Positions 5,652-9,864 of a stretch of DNA of 9,864 nt are shown here, in pieces. The position numbers and the translations under genes were made by a program. A model generated the notes under the pieces. It ran no database searches, had not been told where the DNA came from, and was given only the letters and a program-made list of their open reading frames with translations. Each line of letters opens with the position of its first letter. Position 1 is the stretch's first letter. This DNA is from Promethearchaeota archaeon (GTDB lineage: Archaea > Asgardarchaeota > Lokiarchaeia > Sigynarchaeales > SOKP01), in NCBI GenBank assembly GCA_019894655.1, contig JAGXNZ010000336.1, positions 1-9,864 on the forward strand. Direction: 5' to 3'.

Positions 5652-6644
5652 ATGAGCGCTATTATAGTAAATAATATAGTTAAGCACTTTGAACTCCCTA
5701 AAAGAGGGCGGCAAAAGAGGATGGGTCCAGATGGATCGCAGAAAACAATGAACATTATTCGTGCAGTCGATGATATAAGTTTTGAGGTAAGAAAGGGAGA
5801 GATATTTGGATTTTTAGGACCAAATGGTGCAGGAAAAACAACGACAATTCGGATGATGACAGGGGTATTAAGACCAACTGAAGGTAAAATTAAAATACTA
5901 GGTTTAGACGCTTGGAAAAATCAGATCGCTGTGAAACAAATGACAGGAAATGTACCTGAAATGGCAAATGTCTACTTTTCATTTTCAGGATGGGAAAATC
6001 TTATGTTTATAGGAGAAATCTATGGAATTTCTAAAAAAGAACGAATTGCTAAGGCAGAGAGTCTTTTAAAAAAATTTGATTTATATGAAAAACGAACTCT
6101 TAAAACTAAAAAATATTCTAAAGGAATGAAACAGCGTTTATTGTTATGTATGGCTTTAATGACTAATCCACAAATACTCTTTTTAGACGAACCTACTGCG
6201 GGTCTTGACGTTCAATCATCTAAAATTATAAAGGATTTAATAAGAGAATACAACGAGCACGGAGTAACCATATTTTTAACGACTCATGATATGGATGTGG
6301 CAAATGAATTATGTGATAGAATCGCAATTATTAATCACGGGAAGATTATTAGCTTAGATACTCCTGAAAACCTTAAGAAGCTAACACAGGATTATCAAGC
6401 GATTGATCTCCAATTTGTAAACGGTGTGAATAAACAAGAGATAAAAAATCTCCGAAATATCAGAGAGGTTCAAGAAACTCAAGACGGTGTTCATGTTATT
6501 GTTGAAGATATTCACGAATCTATTTGTGAACTAGTTGATTACATTAAAACTCAGAATATTAAAATAAAGCAGCTTAGTACTCATATACCAAAATTAGAGG
6601 AAGCTTTTCTAAAAATTATTGAAAGAGGTGGAAGCAATGATTGA
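5652..6644 (+). CDS. ABC-2 type exporter ATP-binding protein
   Basis: The 330-residue protein is a full ABC ATPase that powers export through the adjacent permease. Motifs in order are Walker A GPNGAGKT (56-63), a Q-loop position occupied by Glu103 (NVPE), the signature YSKGMKQR (155-162), Walker B ILFLDEP with catalytic Glu180, the D-loop AGLD (183-186) and switch His212. The C-terminal extension (about 245-330, ending LEEAFLKIIERG) is typical of daunorubicin/antibiotic-type exporters. A lysine- and arginine-rich insert (about 17-36) sits between the first strands of the nucleotide-binding domain. GGTGA (5641-5645) lies 6 bases before the ATG and is an exact match to the archaeal anti-SD. 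The gene follows the 51-residue Cys-rich gene and overlaps the permease start by 8 bases, so the two are translationally coupled. The cargo cannot be read from sequence. Confidence 0.93.
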   Translation: MSAIIVNNIVKHFELPKRGRQKRMGPDGSQKTMNIIRAVDDISFEVRKGEIFGFLGPNGAGKTTTIRMMTGVLRPTEGKIKILGLDAWKNQIAVKQMTGNVPEMANVYFSFSGWENLMFIGEIYGISKKERIAKAESLLKKFDLYEKRTLKTKKYSKGMKQRLLLCMALMTNPQILFLDEPTAGLDVQSSKIIKDLIREYNEHGVTIFLTTHDMDVANELCDRIAIINHGKIISLDTPENLKKLTQDYQAIDLQFVNGVNKQEIKNLRNIREVQETQDGVHVIVEDIHESICELVDYIKTQNIKIKQLSTHIPKLEEAFLKIIERGGSND

Positions 6645-7425
6645 TGATAGTTTGGAATTAGAGAATACTAAAATAAGGACTTTTACAATCCAATTAAAAA
6701 GATCCTTTGTAATTGCTAAAAAAGATTTAAAAATTTATTACAATAAACCTCCTGTTATAATACAAGGGATACTCTTTCCAATAATTCTGTTTATAGCTTT
6801 GACTATAGGCAGGAATGTGGCACCAATTTATGTGATTTCTGGATTGATGGCGATGATCACATTTTTAACTTCAACCTCAATTGGACCAATTGTGTTCCCT
6901 TGGGAAACAATGAGGAGAACATTTGAAAGATTAATAACATGTCCTATTTCAATAAAAACTATTCTTTTAGGGAGCGTTTGGAGCACATTTATTTATGGGA
7001 TTATTTTTTCTTCACTACCCCTAATATTTGGAATGATTTTCTTAACAATGGATCTCTCAATCAATTTAATTATTGCTATTGTTGGAATGGTTGTAGCTGG
7101 ATTAGCATTTGCATGTTTTAGCCTTATATTATCAGTACCCTCTACCGATACCCCAGGAAATACTATGGTTTTTACTATTCTAATTAAATTTCCTTTGATA
7201 TTCATGAGTCCCCTATTTATGCCAATAACTTTATCTCCAATCGCTTATATATCTCCACTGACTTACTTCGTTGATATTGTTAACGTAGGTCTTGGCGACA
7301 TTAGTGTTTTTGGAACTTTTGGTTTACTTCTTGATATTGGAATTTTAGTAGGTTTTGGTTTTGGATTTCTATTCTTAGCTTTTATTCTACATGGTAAAAC
7401 ATTAGAAAGAAGATTTCGGGATTAA
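6637..7425 (+). CDS. ABC-2 type exporter permease
   Basis: Start ATG 6637 is chosen over an in-frame TTG at 6619 because AGAGGTG (6624-6630) lies 6 bases upstream; the product is 262 residues. It has about six membrane helices (about 40-57, 63-81, 108-135, 142-165, 177-197 and 225-252), as expected for one subunit of an ABC-2 exporter that works as a dimer. The cytosolic loop WETMRRTFERLITCPIS (89-105) corresponds to the coupling 'ER..G..ERL...P' segment of the family, and SPLTYFVD (206-213) is the usual motif before the last helix. The N-terminal 35 residues are cytosolic and charged. It pairs with the ATPase gene, which it overlaps by 8 bases. Substrate is unknown; the cysteine-rich leader gene and ArsR-like regulator hint at metal- or thiol-linked compounds. 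Confidence 0.92.
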   Translation: MIDDSLELENTKIRTFTIQLKRSFVIAKKDLKIYYNKPPVIIQGILFPIILFIALTIGRNVAPIYVISGLMAMITFLTSTSIGPIVFPWETMRRTFERLITCPISIKTILLGSVWSTFIYGIIFSSLPLIFGMIFLTMDLSINLIIAIVGMVVAGLAFACFSLILSVPSTDTPGNTMVFTILIKFPLIFMSPLFMPITLSPIAYISPLTYFVDIVNVGLGDISVFGTFGLLLDIGILVGFGFGFLFLAFILHGKTLERRFRD

Positions 7426-7438
7426 TAATAGCTTTTAA

Positions 7439-7449
7439 TTTTTTTTTTT
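7439..7449 (+). terminator. oligo-T terminator of the transporter operon
   Basis: Eleven consecutive T begin 13 bases after the permease stop codon. Oligo-T tracts terminate archaeal transcription without a hairpin. The neighbouring gene converges from the other strand (stop at 7475-7477), so a terminator here fits. Confidence 0.65.
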
Positions 7450-7474
7450 ATCTATTACTATCATTAGCATTAAA

Positions 7475-8212
7475 TCAGTAGATTTTTGGTATTATTTTGT
7501 ATTTTACTCGAGTTCGATATTCATCATAACCGTCCATTCCCTTACTGAGCATTTCCTCCTCGAATTTTATTCGTATTAATATAGCTAATACGCCTACTGC
7601 TGCGGGAATCAATGAGATCCACGATCCTAACGCAATGGGTAATCCTAGTATCATTAAAACTGCTCCCGAGTAGAGTGGATGACGTACATGACCATATAAA
7701 CCAGTATCAATGAGTTTTTGACCTTTGTTTATATCCAATATTTTTGAAGCGTAAGTATTTTGTACCATTGCGAAATCCATGATGATAAGACCGACATTCA
7801 AGATTATCAGTCCTATAATTTCCACGATGAAAGGAATTGGAGACCATTGAAAACGGTGATCAAACGAGGGTAATATTATCGCACCAATAAATCCTATACT
7901 AAGAAGCGGCCTAATAAATAAATCTGATCTCGCGGAACTTTTTGTTTTCTCAGTAACACCGACTTTTTTCACTTTCATACGGTTCCGGATGACGCGTGGA
8001 TTCTTTTTATTTATGAGATAGTAACTGATAGTAAAATTTAATACAAATGATATGATGAATAACCAAGCCTCAAACCATGCCCAATCTTGAGAGAGAGGAA
8101 AAAGGATGATTATGAATACGGTCAAAATATATATCGGGATGAGAGCTATTCCCCATAAAGGAAGTGGTTTATTAGATTTATCAATTTTCTTTTGTTCTGT
8201 TTCATTTGACAT
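7475..8212 (-). CDS. ICMT/PEMT-like membrane methyltransferase
   Basis: The 245-residue membrane protein belongs to the isoprenylcysteine carboxyl methyltransferase / phospholipid methyltransferase group. The C-terminal half has the family signature: GLYGHVRHPLYSG (171-183, with Arg177, His178 and Pro179), a helical hairpin (about 185-213) and the RIKFEEEML segment (Glu218-Glu220), followed by YDEYRTRVKYKIIP (229-242). These parts form the AdoMet site in characterised members. Membrane helices are at about 20-40, 48-67, 102-116, 126-147 and 185-213. The charged cytosolic loop (68-100) is basic. The substrate could be a prenyl- or alkyl-thiol, a lipid amine or another small molecule; sequence does not say. 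It is divergent from the PadR gene, whose regulator may also control it through the shared 119-base region. Confidence 0.82.
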   Translation of the reverse strand: MSNETEQKKIDKSNKPLPLWGIALIPIYILTVFIIILFPLSQDWAWFEAWLFIISFVLNFTISYYLINKKNPRVIRNRMKVKKVGVTEKTKSSARSDLFIRPLLSIGFIGAIILPSFDHRFQWSPIPFIVEIIGLIILNVGLIIMDFAMVQNTYASKILDINKGQKLIDTGLYGHVRHPLYSGAVLMILGLPIALGSWISLIPAAVGVLAILIRIKFEEEMLSKGMDGYDEYRTRVKYKIIPKIY

Positions 8213-8255
8213 GGAATTAATGAATGTATTTTAGACTTAAAAATTAGTGAAAAGG

Positions 8256-8263
8256 TTTAAATA
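8256..8263 (+). promoter_or_regulatory. TATA-like box for the PadR gene
   Basis: TTTAAATA follows AAAAGG, which resembles a purine-rich BRE. It predicts a transcript start near 8285, inside the inverted repeat at 8274-8313. The core is nearly symmetrical, so it might also serve the divergent methyltransferase gene. Confidence 0.4.
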
Positions 8264-8273
8264 TGAAATAAAG

Positions 8274-8313
8274 ATATATTCTTATGTGAGAATATTCCCA
8301 ATTAAGAATATAT
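8274..8313. promoter_or_regulatory. candidate PadR operator (perfect 11-bp inverted repeat with inner palindromes)
   Basis: ATATATTCTTA (8274-8284) and TAAGAATATAT (8303-8313) are exact inverted arms. Inside the spacer lies GAATATTC (8290-8297), and ATATTCT (8276-8282) with AGAATAT (8289-8295) forms a second overlapping inverted repeat. Several AGAATAT-type half-sites are thus packed between a TATA box and the PadR start codon, which fits an autoregulatory operator able to hold more than one dimer. The binding protein is inferred from position. Confidence 0.5.
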
Positions 8314-8331
8314 TTTGTTTGAGCATAAAAA

Positions 8332-8895
8332 ATGGAAGAATTAAGCCATAAACAGTTTGTTGTTTTAGGATTAGTAGCAGAAGCACCAAGTCATGCTTAC
8401 AGTATTAATCAGAGGATAGAAAAAAGAGGAATGAGAGATTGGACAGCAATAGGCAAATCTTCGATATATCGAATAATAATTGAATTAGAAAGCACAAAAT
8501 TAGTAGAATATTATGAAGAAGAAGTTGATCATCGGAAGCGAAAAGTATATACAATTACAGATTATGGTGCAAAAATACTAAAGGAAAAGGTTTATAAAGT
8601 AATTAAGGGATTTATTGGTAAAAATGATGAAGATTTCTACGTCGCCTTTTCTATGCTCCCACTTTTGAGCAAGGAGCAAATGATTGAAGCGCTTTTTTAT
8701 TCAATAGAGACAATGAAAAGACATAAGCTTGAGCTGGAAAATATGCTCAAGGTTAATTCTAATTATCCGATAAATGTTTCAGGATTATTTATTCATCCTA
8801 TAAAAATCCTTGAAACAGATATTTTATTTATGGAATGGGTTATAGAAAAAATCAATGGGGGAGATGAAATTGGCTCAAAAATACTTAGTAAATGA
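8332..8895 (+). CDS. PadR-family transcriptional regulator
   Basis: The 187-residue protein has the PadR winged helix at about 6-86: KQFVVLGLVAEAPSHAYSIN (7-26), SSIYRIIIELESTKLVEY (43-60) and KVYTITDYGAKIL (71-83) match the family's 'ILGLL..GP.HGY.I', 'SIYP.L..LE..GLV' and 'R..Y.IT..G...L' signature. Residues about 90-187 form the helical C-terminal part used for dimerisation, and KGFIGKNDEDFYVAFSMLPL looks like the joint. PadR proteins are usually repressors released by a small ligand. The start has no clear SD. The inverted repeat at 8274-8313 suggests autoregulation. The stop codon lies 32 bases inside the next gene, so the BtrH-like protein is its operon partner. Confidence 0.9.
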   Translation: MEELSHKQFVVLGLVAEAPSHAYSINQRIEKRGMRDWTAIGKSSIYRIIIELESTKLVEYYEEEVDHRKRKVYTITDYGAKILKEKVYKVIKGFIGKNDEDFYVAFSMLPLLSKEQMIEALFYSIETMKRHKLELENMLKVNSNYPINVSGLFIHPIKILETDILFMEWVIEKINGGDEIGSKILSK

Positions 8896-9864
8896 TTTTA
8901 TTCACAGGGTTGGTTATCATTGTGAATCGTCCTCGATGAGAGATCTTTTTGAATTTTATGGCTCTCCTATGTCTGAGCCTATGGCATTCGGTTTAGATGC
9001 TACGATGGGATTCGGATTTTTCGATACCACCAATAGTATTTCTTTTATACCGGAATCAGATATTCCCTTTTTCCTTGGAGGTAAGCAGGGAACAATTGAG
9101 CCAAATTCTTTGGCTTGCCGATTATTGGGAATCACATTAAGAAAGCAGTCTTTTACTAGTGCTAAAAAAGCATGGGAAGAGTCAAAAAAGATGTTAACCC
9201 AGAATATTCCGTTAATCCTTAAAGTTGATCTGGGTTATTTGCCCTATTTTGAAGAGGAGGGAGAAATTCACTTCGGTGGACATGCGATAACTTTAGCGGG
9301 CTATAATGAAGAGGCGGGAATTGCGTATGTAGGAGATTCAGAATTTGAAAGCTTTCAGGAAGTTCCTATAGAAAAATTAAGGGAGGCGAGAAGTTCTGAG
9401 CATGGTCCAAAATTCATGCACCCAAGTAACGCTCAATTCTCTATGGCAAGAAGGCCTGATGGAAAACATCCACCTCTTGCTGCTGGAGTAAAAGTTGCTA
9501 TTAAAAAAGTGGTAGATAATATGTTGCGTCCATCAGTAAACAATAACGGTGTTCAGGGTTTAAAACAATTTGCGGCTTCTATTCCTCATTGGGATAAAAA
9601 ATTGCAGGGGATATCAAAGGATCCTCTTGGTAAATCAATTTCCCGTGCGAGATTAATGTTTGGACTATTACATGGATATATTGAAACTTGGGGTACTGGA
9701 GGGTCAAGCTTTCGTAATCTATATAGAAATTTCTTAGAGGAATTATTAGATCTTCCAGAGATTAAAGAAGGTCCTAAAGCATGGAATAGCGAAGATTTCA
9801 AAATTATAGAAGAATGTATTCCTATTATTAGTAAATCTGCACATAATTGGACTACGATCGCAGA
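8864..9864 (+). CDS. BtrH-like papain-fold (C39-type) protein, cut by the right edge
   Basis: The frame from ATG 8864 is open to the window end (333 residues seen). The N-terminal half matches the BtrH N-terminal family: GYHCESSSMRDLFEFYG (17-33, nucleophile Cys20), SEPMAFGLDATMGFGF (37-52), FGGHAITLAGY (137-147, His140) and YVGDSE (155-160, Asp158), a Cys-His-Asp set of the papain fold. The region from about 185 onward resembles the associated helical C-terminal domain (DUF4872-like). BtrH of butirosin biosynthesis is an acyltransferase that moves an aminoacyl group from a carrier protein to an aminoglycoside; relatives may be acyltransferases or peptidases. No signal peptide or membrane helix is visible. 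An in-frame ATG at 8855 is an alternative start; a G-run directly before 8864 is too close to be a good SD. It overlaps the PadR gene by 32 bases. Substrate is unknown. Confidence 0.85.
   Translation, partial: MKLAQKYLVNDFIHRVGYHCESSSMRDLFEFYGSPMSEPMAFGLDATMGFGFFDTTNSISFIPESDIPFFLGGKQGTIEPNSLACRLLGITLRKQSFTSAKKAWEESKKMLTQNIPLILKVDLGYLPYFEEEGEIHFGGHAITLAGYNEEAGIAYVGDSEFESFQEVPIEKLREARSSEHGPKFMHPSNAQFSMARRPDGKHPPLAAGVKVAIKKVVDNMLRPSVNNNGVQGLKQFAASIPHWDKKLQGISKDPLGKSISRARLMFGLLHGYIETWGTGGSSFRNLYRNFLEELLDLPEIKEGPKAWNSEDFKIIEECIPIISKSAHNWTTIA

Noticed and set aside
6619..6636. TTG start six codons upstream of the permease ATG
   Set aside because: The strong AGAGGTG ribosome-binding site lies inside this extension and is correctly spaced for ATG 6637.
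6939..7205. short frames on both strands inside the permease gene
   Set aside because: They are shadows of a well-supported membrane protein gene and show no family features.
9586..9801. 71-residue minus-strand frame
   Set aside because: It lies entirely within the BtrH-like gene and has no supporting signal.
1..9864. tRNA, rRNA, CRISPR array, complete insertion sequence or prophage
   Set aside because: No cloverleaf, rRNA-like segment, regularly spaced direct repeats, intact transposase or integrase was seen on reading both strands.

Overview
The window is a strongly AT-rich stretch of chromosome that looks archaeal. The indications are a branched-chain polyamine synthase (BpsA), an archaeal-type RNase J-like nuclease, AT-rich TATA-like boxes upstream of genes, and Shine-Dalgarno sites of the GAGGT/GGTGA kind. 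The mix of PadR and ArsR regulators, a BtrH-like papain-fold protein and an isoprenylcysteine-methyltransferase-like enzyme would suit an Asgard (for example Loki-like) archaeon, but that placement is inference and no marker gene here fixes it.

Left part (1-2634). A possible C-terminal tail of a + strand gene runs in from the left edge (2-145), followed by about 400 bases without a convincing gene. A minus-strand pair comes next: an RNase J-like beta-CASP nuclease (734-2155) and, 21 bases downstream of it, a previously hidden 52-residue double-CxxC zinc-binding protein (554-712). The gap at 2156-2634 holds what looks like a decayed + strand reading frame broken by frameshifts (about 2318-2519), overlapped by a nested inverted repeat.

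Middle (2635-5347, all minus strand). There is a two-TM protein resembling the SLATT class, then a fused polyamine enzyme, then a small ArsR-like repressor. In the fusion a BpsA aminopropyltransferase is joined to a pyruvoyl S-adenosylmethionine decarboxylase (SpeD). The second half makes decarboxylated AdoMet and the first half uses it.

Transporter module (5348-7425). The ArsR-like gene is divergent from a + strand operon: a 51-residue cysteine-rich protein (5469-5624), an ABC ATPase and an ABC-2 permease whose start overlaps the ATPase stop. The regulator and the small protein both carry Cys-His-Gly motifs, and a palindrome lies in the shared promoter region. Together these suggest a thiol- or metal-responsive export cassette.

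Right part (7426-9864). A T-rich terminator follows the permease. An ICMT-like membrane methyltransferase (minus) is divergent from a PadR regulator (+) across a promoter region with a perfect 11-bp inverted repeat. The PadR gene overlaps the start of a BtrH-like cysteine-fold protein that runs off the right edge.
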